A DNA stretch of 64,000 nt from assembly GCA_022478985.1 (NCBI GenBank), contig JAKSZP010006716.1:105338-169337 (forward strand), in the 5' to 3' direction. This document shows positions 1 through 11,739 of this stretch, piece after piece. Each line of letters begins with the position of its first letter. The stretch's first letter is position 1. This DNA comes from Massospora cicadina (taxonomy: Eukaryota > Entomophthoromycota > Entomophthoromycetes > Entomophthorales > Entomophthoraceae). Position numbers and translations under genes: made by a program. The notes under the pieces were generated by a model. It did not search any database. It saw nothing but the letters and a program-made list of their open reading frames with translations, and was not told where the DNA came from.

Positions 1-527
1 ACTTTAACGTGGTGAAGACCTTACTTTTGTCAAGCCTCTTCCTGGTTCACAAAGATCCAAAACATTCATTAATTGTTGCCATTGATGCATCAAAGTTCAC
101 AGTTTTTTTACTCTTTGTTACAGGAAGGTTATGGTGGAGTAGATCATATTATTTTTTATTCTCAAAGATGTCCCTGGTCCATCTAACTATGAATCAATGA
201 CAGGTAACTCCTTGCTGTGGTTAATGCTTTAATTTACTGGATTCAATATATATATATGTGTGTTCTAGATGGTCAATAATAGCTTTCACTGATCACAGAG
301 CCTTGATGTTTAATCACTCACCTCAGAAACTAGCTCCTAGCAATCCAAATGGCTGTAAATCCTCTCTATGTTCGACTTCCAGTATGACTTGATGAAGAGT
401 ATAGTAACATTTTTTCACATAGCCTGTCCTGAAATCACGCCTTATCACCTAATCCTGCCCTAGTTGGCACTCACAATAACCAAGTATTGATAAATCCAGA
501 AAAATTAAAAGGAGGTACTATGACAAC
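1..527 (+). pseudogene. Element G, part 1: decayed Ty3/gypsy RNase H fragment
   Basis: A forward reading shows the usual Ty3 RNase H opening near 40-110 (a 'LVHKDPKHSLIVAIDAS'-like stretch, in which the DAS aspartate is catalytic). Near 285-345 there is a second motif ('FTDHRALMFNHSPQKLAP'-like), which is the TDH plus 'QKL' segment of the same domain. Frameshifts and stops break the frame. The fragment stops at 527, where the LTR of element E begins. The next domains of the same kind of pol (spacer, integrase zinc finger) resume at 18602 on the same strand, so G was probably split by the insertion of E. It runs off the left edge of the window. The family is clear; the exact lineage is not. 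Confidence 0.6.
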
Positions 528-899
528 TGTCATGGATTCTGCTGATGAAAATAATACTGAGCTGCCATTCTATATGGATTGCCACTTAAAATAACAACTA
601 GACTACCACAGATACAAATAGCCACAAGAATATATTTAAATGGCAGTATGTAATGCCACTATGGGCTAGTTTTATCAAAAACTGGTAACATAGCTGATAA
701 TGGCTACTGCAGCTATTTTAAATGTAAAAATAGGGACTTATTTGTTTTATAAAAAGGTAAAATAAGGAATAGATTGACAGCTGCACCTGTTGGGAGATGC
801 TGCCTTATAATCTTCTCTGGGAAAAGTGGGGTTTGTATAGGTCCAGCAAATCCCTAATGCAGCATGATCTTAGGATTGACACAAAAGCTAATATTTAAT

Positions 900-2760
900 A
901 GCTATATATTTTATTTAACCGAGGTAAGCTGACCAGGGGACAGACATTACCAAAACTGAATAAAAACTGAAAACTAATGTAACTATTTGGTTCAAACAAA
1001 ACGCCCTAATGAGCGGATTGAGTGAAATGCTTCAAAACTGACCAATCAGGTGGGCAGCAGAAGCCACTTATCTCTCCATGGCGGAAGGGGAGGGGGTCAG
1101 GGGGCTTGTCTTCGGCAGCCTCTTTGGCAGCAGCTTCTTCCTCCCAAAGTAGAGTGCATGTCACAGCCATCAGTAATGGCGTTGGGGCATCTGCAGTATG
1201 TGGTTCGATATCTTTAATGTTTGGAATTTCATGGAAATCGCCAGCTAGGTAAATGGCACTGAGATATTCAGTTAAAGCTTTTTCAGCTTTGATGCAGGCG
1301 TCTGGGAGTTTAACGAATGTGGCAATGTTGGTTTGAGTTATTTTTGCTTTTGGATTCCGTGCTATAGTTGCCACGTTCTGAGTAGCATTGTTAACGTTTT
1401 TATGTAGCTGGTTCACTGTGATTTTACTTTTTGGGGTGAGGGTTGCGGGGATAACAGGAGGTGGAATTCCTTCTGTGAGCATCGCTACTGATTCAGCGAC
1501 AGATTTACAAAGGGGATGACAATCTGGTGTTGCATATGCTTCAACTGCAAGCTGGTGATCACTGTTAAATGATTCAGTGTTTAGCTGTGGGGTATATAGT
1601 TGAGGGGGGTATCTGGAATCCCATTCTGCATTAACAAACCGCTCAATTTGCAGAGATGGTTCTTCAATGAGCTTACCTGATTTTTCAATTTCAGCCAATA
1701 ATTCACATGGGTTTTGGTTGATTTGGATTGGGGAATCAGCATACAGTTGAGGTTTGGTTGATTCATTTGAGTAAGCATGGGATCAAACTGGGATCCATTC
1801 CAATGCTTGATTGCAGGAATTATTTGTGGCATTGGGATGAGGAGGAGGCTGATTGGTGGCTGCAGGTGTAGATGCAGCTTCCAGTTTTGGGGGTGGGGGA
1901 GGTAGGATTGTGCCCCATACCAGAACTTGTACAGGGTGAGCAGCGGATTAGAGGTCAGAGGATGAGTCATCTGATCTGTCAGAAGTAGTTAAGGAGGGGC
2001 ACTTGCATTTTGAGTGGTCCAACTCAAAACATGATGGACAGATCATCCACCGACCCTCGACGTGGGCCCAAAACAGATGGTCAGGCGCTGAGGGAATAAC
2101 GGTACATGATGGAATTGACACAGTGATTTTATAAAATTCAGGGATGATCATGGCATATGCACAAGGCCCAGCGAGTCGTGTGGCCCCATTTGGGATCACA
2201 AAATGTAAGATGGGGTTGGAGCCATAGGCTGCCAAACTGTCCATCAGCTCCTGGTGGAGCACTTCAGGGGGAGGTGTGTGGGCAAACCAGCAAACTGAAC
2301 CACCAAAGTGGTGTCCGCTGGGAGCTGGGTCCAAGTTGTGAGGAGAGGAGTGCCCTGGAATACCAGGGGCATAGTTGCTGCAGTGGCAGCGTCAGCTTCT
2401 CAGGTGAAGCCAAGGTCAAAATATCCCTTGTAGGGGCAGAAATATATAAATCTGGTGGGTGTCATCACCACCTGTGCCATTTTGATAATGGCTTGGTCCT
2501 GGTATGGGAATAGTTTCCCATATTTTATTCTTAGGCTGTAGCGCATGTTGCTCCGGGGGAGCACCAGGAGGGCAGCGAGGTACTGCTTGGGTGCAAGTAA
2601 GTTGGGCGTTGAGGTCCTTAGGGGGAATGAATCGTCCCATGGGTTTGGAATGAATGGGTGAACCAGTCCTAGCGCGTTTTCCTGCCATATGGAAAATGGC
2701 GGGGGAGTTTTTCCTCTGCCCCATGCTGGAGCAGCTGGTGGAGAATCTGAGGATATCAGA
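900..2760 (-). mobile_element. ORF1-only non-LTR (LINE) derivative
   Basis: The left end shares its 3'-UTR end with the complete LINE at 57528-62923: both have an A/T-rich tail followed on the plus strand by a GACCAGGGGACAGAC segment. The element encodes only an ORF1-like protein. After the ORF1 stop near 1006 there are only about 100 bases before the shared 3' end, with no endonuclease or reverse transcriptase, so it must have depended on enzymes supplied in trans. The layout resembles ORF1-only 'half-LINE' elements such as mammalian HAL1. Both edges are approximate, and I could not establish a target duplication. It lies in the 3' LTR of E beside a truncated L2 LTR. Confidence 0.6.
1006..2724 (-). 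pseudogene. LINE ORF1-like protein with CCHC zinc knuckle (frameshifted)
   Basis: Minus-strand ORF1 in at least three frame blocks: about 2724-2416, 2334-1948 and 1698-1006, with a bridging frame at 1970-1581. The middle block carries a knuckle CPSCFELDHSKCKC, which fits CX2CX4HX4C and is followed by an acidic serine/aspartate-rich tail. The last block ends with a glutamate/alanine-rich stretch and a stop at 1006. Nucleic-acid binding in an RNP is the usual role of such proteins. The ATG at 2724 is the most upstream plausible start and lies about 35 bases from the apparent element end. ORF1 of the larger LINE here has an equivalent knuckle (CEFCSFIGHKDHVC) but otherwise little obvious similarity, so this is a different subfamily. 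Confidence 0.55.
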
Positions 2761-3628
2761 GAAAAACTACAATGGGCAAATTTAATTTGTTTTAATAATT
2801 TGTGTAATTTTGCTTGGAGAGTTACGCCGAGTGGAAAGAGAGTTCCACATCTTTAAGCCTTATCAATTCTATTTTTGCCCAGTAATTTTATTTCATCAGC
2901 CGTGTGATGAAACTATGGCACATGTACATGAACTACCCAAATGGATGTACTTAGTGCTATTGAGAGAGGCCTGCTGACGTCTCAATTAGGGGGTACATCA
3001 TCTACTCAAAATTGATGCCAAATTTCCCAGAAGTCATATTTCAGCAGCTGTATTACAAAGCTCAAAAATGTCAATTATAGGATATTTTTGCACGTTTATG
3101 TTGTGATTTTTGTCCCTGAAACCTTCCCAAATATGAGAGTATTTTTCCACCAATAGTCCTAAATAGGTGATGGTCATATTAGTTTGATCTGAACTGAGGT
3201 GGAAAATAATTATCTGCGGGAATTGTGTGCTCAATATATGGCCATGAGAAACCCTAGAGGTATAAATACCATCGCTTGACCTATTGGAAGAATCATCCAA
3301 AAAATTCTCTTAAATAAATAGATATATTTTTAATTCTCTTTATCTGGGTTTTACCAGAGGTGGTTCCTATTAAGAGAGTTGGCAAGCTGTTAGGGCAGAA
3401 ATCTCCAGCTTGCTTTATTGCCAGCCTTTTATAAGTCCCTGAATTATAGGTAAAATCAAGCCTAAGGTTGACCAGAAGAGTCAGATTTATTTTAATAAGC
3501 TTAGTGAGCTTTCAAATGGTCAAAATACCGTAAGACACTAGCTAAGATCGAGGATCTTTCAGCTGAACTTCTTCCTGATTAGACGTGCAGGTTTTAAATT
3601 ATCAAGTGAGCATTCCTCAGACTTAACA
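2761..3628 (+). repeat. Truncated L2-type LTR
   Basis: Homologous in the same orientation to the solo L2 LTR at 41152-42350. Shared landmarks are GAGGCCTGCTGAC, CTAGAGGTATAAATACCA (a TATA box near 3258) and the end ATCAAGTGAG..CTCAGA..ACA at 3628. The first roughly 400 bases of the LTR are missing at the boundary with the LINE derivative. The forward TATA box sets the orientation. Confidence 0.6.
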
Positions 3629-3989
3629 GTTACCAATATTGAATTTGCTTTTTTTGACTGTTGGCATTTGAAATTGGTTTATTCTAGTTAGGTATAGTTA
3701 AACTTATTTCATAAACCTTACTGGGTTTTAGGGGAAGGTAATTTGTTACCTAGTCTACCTTCTGGCTTATACTACCTCCTTGCATAAGCCCTGATTCTTT
3801 TTAGCAACTTCTTGGTTCTGGGAAGGATCAGAAGGGGAGAAACCGTTAAAGGATAGGCTATTACCCACTTCTCATCACTGTATGAGTTAAATCACCCTTG
3901 ATGGTGAGAGGCACAGACGCATTCTTTAAACCCTTCTTAAGTTCAGGGGAATCTTTGTTAAGGAATATTGGATTCTCCCAGGACTTACA

Positions 3990-6900
3990 TTATTCTTTCC
4001 TTTTTGAACAGGAAGTTTTCCTCATGAACCTGTGCAAGCACAAAAATTCTTGTGCGATGAAAAAAGCCTGATTACAATTTGAGCCACAATCTTCTGGGAA
4101 GGATACGCATTGTTGGGGTTGTATTCATAGAAAACTGCCACTAACTCCCTGCAGTTGCACAATTATTGGTGCTAATACAGCTATTTTATATGAGGGTAAC
4201 CCTTTCAAGCAATTAAATTTGAAAAGAACGCTGAATTTCAGCATAGACAGGATTTCTTCAATCTCAGACCCCTTAAAATCCTTCACCAGTACTGACTCAG
4301 AAATGGAAGGCTCTTCACCCTTGACTGGTGAAAGCTGAGAAGTGTGGAAAACATTATTTTGCTTTTAATGGGGGTAGCTTCAGCTGGGAAATTATATCCA
4401 AGAATCTTTTCCATCACATGAGGACCCTAACGCTTACTTTATACTTTTTCAAAGGGGCTTTCATTCTCAAGTGGCTGGGTATCTAATATGACCAATGATC
4501 CTTCCCTGAACTCATGAACAGGAAGACATTTACGATCTGTGAACTTCTTATAACTGCTGATAATTTTGAATAAATGTTGTTCACCAGATTTTGATTGTTA
4601 TTTTTTTTTAGTACTAGATGGTCCCAGATTTTGATTATTATTGATTTGCAACAAGCGAGCCTCTGCTTTTAGCACTTCAGAGTGCAGGTGTGAGCCAATT
4701 TGGAAGTTTGAAATAAATTTTAAAGTGGCCTTGTATGGGGATAAATAGGTAAATATTGAGTGGCGTTTTTTTGTGCATCTGTGCCAAGGGTAAATCGCCA
4801 GCTTAAGTTCCTGGTAGTGGAGGCACAGAAGCAAAAGTACTTTTACTGGATCTGATTGATCCTTTCATCTTCCCATCATATTGCAGATGATAGGTGTTAG
4901 AAAGACATGGCCTGATCTTTAGGATAGCTAACAATGCACTCCAGAATTGGGCTATAAATTGAGGTCCCATATCACTTACCACTTCCATGGGTAGGCTGAA
5001 CATACAAAGACATGATTAACAAAGAGCTTTGAAGTATCTTCTGTCAAGATAATTGAATAGAAAGGAATGGATAAGGAGAACTTGGTAAATCTATCCACCA
5101 GAACCATTATTAAGTCAAACCTATTGGAGGTAGAGAGTTCTACAATAAAGTCAACTGAGATGGAAGATCAAGGTCCTTCTGCATGTTGCAATGGATGTAG
5201 AAGACTGTTCTTCCAGAACCTGTATGATTTCGCCCAATAACATGTAAACATAGTTTGCTATCCAGGTATGGAAATTCATAAGAACCAGGCCAATTAACCT
5301 CACATTTCACGGGGTCAATTCATTTATTGATGCAAGAATGACCCACCGTGTGAGAATTGTGGCGTATTTGAATAACTTTGCCACAAAGTAGGGGAAACAC
5401 CCAAAATATGTTCAAAACATAACCATCTCATTATTTAAAGTATAATGGGTGCGTTTGTGAGAAAAAGTTGCCAGATAATCATATAGGTCCAGGCCTCTCA
5501 CATAAGCTGTTTGGCCAGACAACACTTGGGAATCCAATGATAACTCAAATGTTCAGTCTTCAATGGAGACTACCAGGTGAGTATTTAAGACTTAGGAGGA
5601 TAGTATAACAATGATCAGCTCTTGGGACTCCTCATTAGTGGGGCTGAGATGTATTGCAACTCAACATATCAGGGAGTTTGTTCAGAGATCTCTTAAAAAC
5701 TCATACTAAAAGTGAAACTGCATAGATCACAATAGGTCCAGTCCTGGTGGTGGGCCAATTTCTGAAGGCTTCTTTAATTACATGATGGATTGATGGTTTG
5801 TTTTGATAACAACGTTGTGTTGTGCCTCCTAGAAAAAATACCTCAAATGGGTAAGTGACCATACCACCACAGAAATCTTTTATCATATATTGCCCATGAT
5901 TGCTCAGGGGAGGAGAACTTGTGGGAGAAATAAGCAACAAGGTGCTCTACTCCATTTTGGTCCTGGAGTAACGCTGCCCCACAGCAGCTGCGGATGCATC
6001 ACATGAAACAAAAAAGGGCTTGGACGTATCTGCATCTTTGATAATAGTAGTAGAAACTTATACTTCCTTGATGGCATCAAACGCTTTTTGACAATTTTCC
6101 GTCCATTTAAATGGGTCATTTTCCTCATTATGGAGTAAAGAAATGCCACTAATTGGGATAACGCAGAAGAAAATTTTTGAGCAATATAATGGTGCCCAAA
6201 AAGCTGTGAAGTTGTTTTTGAGTGGCAGGGATGGCCATAAAAGGATAGCTTTAAGTTTTTAGTGAGAAATTACATACCCTTTCTTAAAACTAATTTCCTC
6301 AAAAAAGTGACACCTTCTTTAAAAAAATCTAGATTTGTAGGGTTTATTGTATAAATTAACTTTGTTGAAGGGCATATAATTGCCTCAAGATCTTTTAAAT
6401 TCTGGTCACGGTTTGGTGAACATACCAAGAAGTCTTTATGCCACTGCTCAGTTAAAGTAAAGATTACCCAAGACGTCATCAATTATATGTTTGAACATTA
6501 CAGGTGCATTATAAGATCAAAGGGCATTACTTTAAACTGGAATATACCCCTCTTCATGTGGATTGCCGTGAGAGACTCCTAGCCATCCACTACCCTTATT
6601 TAATTGAACTCATCTATGATGTCAAGTTTAGAAAACACCAAGGACCTTAAAATTGATCATTCGATGGTTTGCTCTAAGGATAGGGATAAAAGTCATAAAC
6701 AGTTACATTGTTCAGATTGCCATATTCCACACATGGTCATAAAGTTTTATAGGCCTTCTGTGAGAAACTATGGGAAAAGCAATGATTGAGGGTTTCCAGA
6801 ATCTTCATCTCATGGAGCATTTCTCTTAATCAAACCTCAAAGGCCTTATCTTATTGTTTAGTTTTTAGATACAATGGGCAGTTTAAGTTAAACAAATCCA

Positions 6901-7194
6901 CCATTAAACGGAAAGCCAGATCATACTCAGAGTGAGGCGGGAGACTTAGCCTTTTGCATATTGACTATACCCTTATAAGGTATCAACCCAGAGGGGAAGT
7001 CAGATGGTAGTCAGTGAGTAAGGGTATTGCAGAGATGGAGCCCGTTTCTCTTGCTGGGGATAACTTATTAATAAAAGGAAACTTGCCATATAAGCGTGTA
7101 CACTCAATGGACAAGATGTTGGGCTCTAAGCTAATATATACCTGTTGACGATGCTACTAACCTATACCAAGTTTGACTGGAAACAGTTAATCTT
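3990..7194 (-). pseudogene. Element E pol: RT, RNase H, integrase, chromodomain remnant
   Basis: Read on the minus strand: an RT fragment ends near 6482-6270 (a 'DFFKEGVTFLRKLVL' stretch, equivalent to 'EFYKEEVTFLGNLVL' of A). RNase H lies near 6149-5700 (an 'NCQKAFDAIKE' motif and 'SCDASAAAVG' with its catalytic aspartate). An integrase core is near 5003-4803 ('VVSDMGPQFIAQFWSALL', with the second catalytic aspartate in SD). The integrase C-terminal domain is near 4560-4330, with a chromodomain-like 'KGYPH' remnant near 4200. Frame changes and stops occur throughout. The order and motifs match A and B, so E is an older member of the same clade. The upstream part (gag, protease) lies beyond C, at 16827-17602. 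Confidence 0.65.
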
Positions 7195-8314
7195 TGTTGA
7201 AATTTTCTGCCCACATTCCCAGCCGACTAGATTATCAGGGTTCACTAGTGGATAATTCCCTATAGCAAAGTGAATTGATATCAGTTGACCCCAAGTTTGG
7301 GTTAACAATGTTTGGGGGATTTTAGGTAGTTCTCCTGGTTTGGATATGTTGAGGATCTGTCATTGTGAATGCTTAAGATCTCGTTAGGCAGAGTTGCTGA
7401 CAAATTGAGGGCATCTGATAGTTGATTGATGAATAACTGTCATGTGTACCAATTGGGATTGGCCAGGTTTTATCACCAACTGATTGAGAATGAATAGCAA
7501 GTTGCGAGGCGAGTGATGCCACCTGCAACTAGTGAATTGATCAGTCGGTTCACAACCTTCCTCAATGGGTAACAAGTCCCATTACCTAAGTAGGTCACTT
7601 GCCAAATATGGTTGGTTCATTGGGATCAAAAGGATAACATTTATGGACACGTTTTCTAACTTTTCTATTTTAGGTCTCAAGAATGTCCAATGATGGAGTC
7701 CTAGCCAGGATGGGGAAGTCTATTGCTGCTAAGATGACAACGGGTAATTCAACGGAAATGGCTGCCATTTCACTGATGAGGTGCTAATCAAGATTTAGGC
7801 GCCAAATTCCCACTATAAATTCCCCTATGGATTCACATAATAAAAAACACTAATTATCAGAGTAAAAACATGGATTACTTGGCAGAATTCTTTCTAGTTC
7901 TATTCTTCTTCAAGGAAATTATTGCTGTGTGCTCCAATTGGAAACTCTCTAAAATAAGGAGTAAGTATCTGAGCGTGGATCCAGATAAGAGAGGCTGAGA
8001 TTAGATGGGTATTGCTGCCAACTGTGTGTCAAAAAATAATTCATAAACAGGGATCTAAGAATAGATCAAATTAGGCGGTATGAGGTAATGAATTCCTATT
8101 CAGGACAACTTAAGTATTTTGAGGAGGAATACTGGTCAAGAGTTGGACCCAACACTAGTGATCTATTCAACTATGGATAATAGTCTTCATACTATTATCA
8201 ACCAAATATATATTATAATCAGACAACGTGAAGGATTGCACAAAATTTTACCTGTGCTTTATAAATTTAGGGTTTATCAGCTGTGAACAATCAACAAACC
8301 CTTAAATTTTAACA
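7195..8314 (+). repeat. 5' LTR of element C
   Basis: Begins TGTTGAAATTTT and ends AAATTTTAACA. It aligns along its length with 15548-16821 and, inverted, with both LTRs of D. The start was chosen by comparison with the D LTR, which begins TGTTGGGATTTTTGCCC on the minus strand. Confidence 0.8.
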
Positions 8315-8316
8315 AT

Positions 8317-8334
8317 TGGTGCTCACTACAGGGG
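8317..8334 (+). other. tRNA primer-binding site of element C
   Basis: TGGTGCTCACTACAGGGG lies two bases after the LTR. Its complement ends ...GAGCACCA, so it pairs with a tRNA 3' end including CCA. Near-identical sites follow the LTRs of D (50030-50046, inverted) and H (51978-51995). The tRNA cannot be identified without the host tRNA set. Confidence 0.8.
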
Positions 8335-8360
8335 TGTAGTTGGGTAGGATATACTAGGAC

Positions 8361-9530
8361 ATGATGTCATACAAGTACGAGTTAAGAAAATTCTGGACAG
8401 AGTTGGCAACTGTCAACAAGAACGCCTTGAATTCTATGGATCATTAAGAGTTCGCTGCCTTGGAGGAGAGAGTTATCAATATCAAGGAAGAGTCGAAAAT
8501 GTCGCTAGTTTTTGCAAAGAGTTACTTGGAAAAGTAACGTCATTGAAGAAAAAGGAAGGAGATTTAGTTTAAGAAATCTTATTCTTGAAAATGGAATGTG
8601 AAGTGGATCACGTTCATTTAAGAGCATTCAGCACAGATATAGAGTGGTTGATTAAGAAGTTGAGAAGTTGAAAACTCACAAGTGTGAATGTGAGCCATAT
8701 GAGGTGACCAACACTTAAGAAAGAACTCCACGGGCTCCAGTTGGAAAGATGACTACCTTAAGAAATATGCCACCCGCTTTCACATCCATTTTGGAGATGA
8801 ATCCCAAAATTACCTACTTTTCATTGGGATAACGCCCCTGCATTTTTCAAATTATTCAACATGACAATGTTTGGTTATGGTGATCGTCAATAGGCTTTGA
8901 CGGTGATGAGTTGCCTGGATACCAAAGTTAGAACCTAGTGTTGCCCCATCTAGAGGGGGACAGCTGGTCATACTCAGAGTACAAGGCGGCTATTATGAAG
9001 GAATTTGGAAGTCCCAAGCGCAAGTCAAAGTGCAAGCAAGAATTCATGGGAATTCAAACTCAGAAGAGTGAATCCTCAGCAAGTTTTGCCAATCATTTCT
9101 ACAAAGAATCTCAGATTTTGGTTGGAGCAAAAGTGCTAATCGATTTCAATGCACAGATCTCACTGCAAGCGGCCCTTCTTTCCTATCACAATTTGCATTG
9201 AATGATGTCTTCCATGTTTGTGATGGAGATACCACCTCTCAGAAGGTGGATCATTCGAAATTATTGGGAGTACTTTAATACTCTGAATAAAAGTTTCAAA
9301 TCAAATCTAGTACAAAATATGAATCCCGCAAAGGGGACCAAGGGTGCTAAGGATTTCAATAACTGAACAGTGCCAGGAAATAAACCCAAAGAGTTTAAGT
9401 GGATCAATAAGAAGGAAAAGTCTTCTACCAGTGTAGAAGAAAAGGACACTTAACTGTGCACTTCAAGAAGTCTAAAGAACAGATCAATGTGGTCCCAGTG
9501 AAAGAGTATTAACCTGCACAGAAGTTGGGA
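8361..9530 (+). pseudogene. Element C gag (decayed)
   Basis: Starts at an ATGATG at 8361 ('MMSYKYELRKFW'), matching a minus-strand start in D near 50000 (ATGTCATACAAGGATGAG). The best preserved block is 8938-9201: 'GDSWSYSEYKAAIMKEFG', a capsid-type stretch with 'SFANHFYKESQILVGAKVL' near its end. A zinc knuckle follows near 9430-9480 (CRRKGHLTVH form, the last cysteine lost); the D equivalent still reads CFQCRGKGLFDVQC. Gag would form the particle that packages the RNA. Internal stops make this copy non-functional. Confidence 0.6.
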
Positions 9531-9899
9531 AAAGGTCCTGCGGCCTAGACAGAAAACATTCTAGAGCTGCAGAAAAAGTTTTCCTCCTGATATTATGTAT
9601 ATAAAATTGACATTAGTGACATGTTTGTTGATGATGACGTGCAGGATCAGCTATAAGTTTTCAATTTAGATGTGAACGTGGTAACAAGATCTGGAGCAAA
9701 GGGGATTGATACTAATAAAATTAAGGAGGTTGCTTGGCCATGTGTGCAACAACTGGCATACAAGATTTGAGCTGCAGATAATCTGGAAAAATTGACCAAA
9801 TTCAAATTATATGAAGCAAACCTGTCAACCCCCTTAGTGCAATCAAGGAATTGTTTCCTGATCTATTGGCGCAAATAATTCACACCCTCAATTCAGCAA

Positions 9900-11700
9900 A
9901 TAATGCCACTATACACTCATTAAATATGATTTTACAATACTCTGAGTTTACATATATTTACTAGTTAATTGAGTACAGGTGAGGGTGATAGTTGATAGTG
10001 GAGCACCCATCAACATTGTTTTGACCAAGATGATGAAGAAGATGAAGATCTCGCCTGATCTGGAGCACAAGAAAGAATATGGGACATCAGGCTGAATACA
10101 ACCATCTCATGTGTAGCGTATAGCGCTCTGCCACTTCAATTTGGATCCTTGGTAATATCCACCACATCAATAGTTTTTGGCCAATCAAAACTATGATATT
10201 CTGATTGGGATGGAGTTTCACAAAAATACAGATTCAAATGTAACTTTGAGGATAATATGTTGACTATATTGGGTCAGACGTTGCCTTTGATTTATCATTA
10301 AGATGGGGAAGCTCCACTGACTAGGAGAAATAACTTCATTAATCTGATCTACAATGGCGGCATTGTCCCAATTTGATACCAACTAGTTGTCTGGAAGTGA
10401 CTAGAAATGCCGATGTAAATCCTAGAAAATTGGGGAATCTGTTGAGGATTAAGGTTGTGAGAACCATACCGCCAGGATCACAGATAATAGTTGACACCGG
10501 GTTGACATTGGAGATACTTGAACTGCTTTATGGTGAAGTCAGAAGCCCCTGGAGGAAGTCCAGAGTAGAGTCTTGGGCGACTCCTGGAATAATCATGCCA
10601 GGCCATGGAGTTATTTGAGTTCTTCTGGCGAAGTTGGGTTAAAACTGATGAAGATTGAGAAGAATCAGATCAATGCATTTGTTCATATAATCTTGATGGC
10701 TAAATTGAGAAAGTTTCAAGATTTTTAGGACCCTTGATGAAATGGGATTACCAGAAGGGGTAACCAAAAATATCAATTTATTGGTTAATTGGTAAAAAAC
10801 TCACTGATTTGATGTACAGACAGAAGGGGGAGGTGCTTGAGCTATTTGACAAGTATCAGGAAGTATTCACCCAAGATGACCATGTTTTGCGATGTGCAAG
10901 AGATGTAATCCACAAGGTTGACACTGGGAAAATTTGTTGATAAAAATGAGAACACTTTGACAGTTAGAGGTGGCTGAAGCAGTAGTAGAGGGAAGAAATC
11001 AGCAAACTATTGAAGCATGGTCTTCTAGTTTTATCATCAAGTCCTTAAGTGAGCCCTATCCATATTATGAAGAAGAAGAAGGACAGCTCTAATCGGATGG
11101 TGATTCATTATTGTAAGCTATATATAAAATTATGTAGTAGGATCCATACCCACTACCAAGAATTGATGATGCGCTAGATTGATTAAAAGTAGCAAAGTAT
11201 ATCTTCATGATGTAATCTAATATCAGGATATTGGTAAATTGATTTACCAATGGAAGACCAAGAGAAATGCGCAATTATTACCATACAGGGGCTTTATCAA
11301 ACAACAAGGATGCCCCATGGTCTATGCAATGCGCCTGCGACGTTCCAGAGGGCCATGGATGCCATACTAAATGACCTGAAGTTGTCATGCGTCCTGATGT
11401 AATTGGACGTTATAAATGTGTTCAGTAGGACATTTGCTGACCATTTGCACCGATTGTAGGAAGTGTTCAAGCGACTATCCATGGGTATCCTGATGATTAA
11501 TCCAAGGAAGTAATACTTCTTCAAGAAAGAGTTAGAGTATCTAATATTTGTAATAAACTCTAGTGGACAGCAGCTGCAAGCCCAGAATATAGAAGCCATA
11601 GAGCAAATGGCTATATCAAAGAGTGTCCAAGATATCCAAGTTTTCCTTGTAATGGTCAGATAATATAGAAGATTCATTTGGGATTTTGCAAGAATCGCCA
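9900..11700 (+). pseudogene. Element C pol: protease and reverse transcriptase
   Basis: A retropepsin motif DSGA is encoded at 9994-10005 ('VDSGAPINIV'), intact in its key residues. A connecting segment is open at about 10373-10618. RT motifs follow: 'CPMVYAMRLRRSRGPWMP', a frameshifted form of the 'MPHGLCNAPATFQRAMD' motif, near 11310-11370. The catalytic box near 11398-11409 reads stop-L-D-V instead of YLDD. The thumb region 'FFKKELEYL' is at about 11520. The same order occurs in D on the other strand. The catalytic box is destroyed, so this copy has no RT activity. Confidence 0.6.
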
Positions 11701-11739
11701 AGCCCCTCTTCCATTTACTGAAGGATCTGAAAAAAATTA

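Larger units (their letters stand above)
528..3989 (-). repeat. 3' LTR of element E, split by two insertions
   Basis: Sequence at about 560-895 is homologous to about 17640-17985, and 3640-3989 to about 18250-18601, in the same order and orientation; these are the two E LTRs. The 0.26 kb between those blocks in the right LTR is replaced here by about 2.7 kb (an ORF1-only LINE derivative and part of an L2 LTR). Both LTRs share a minus-strand TATA-like GATTATAAGGCAGCA near 800-815 and 17885-17905, a likely promoter core. Confidence 0.7.

Noticed and set aside
241..260. Short AT/TA run near 247-256 as a microsatellite
   Set aside because: Only about five repeat units and no wider context.
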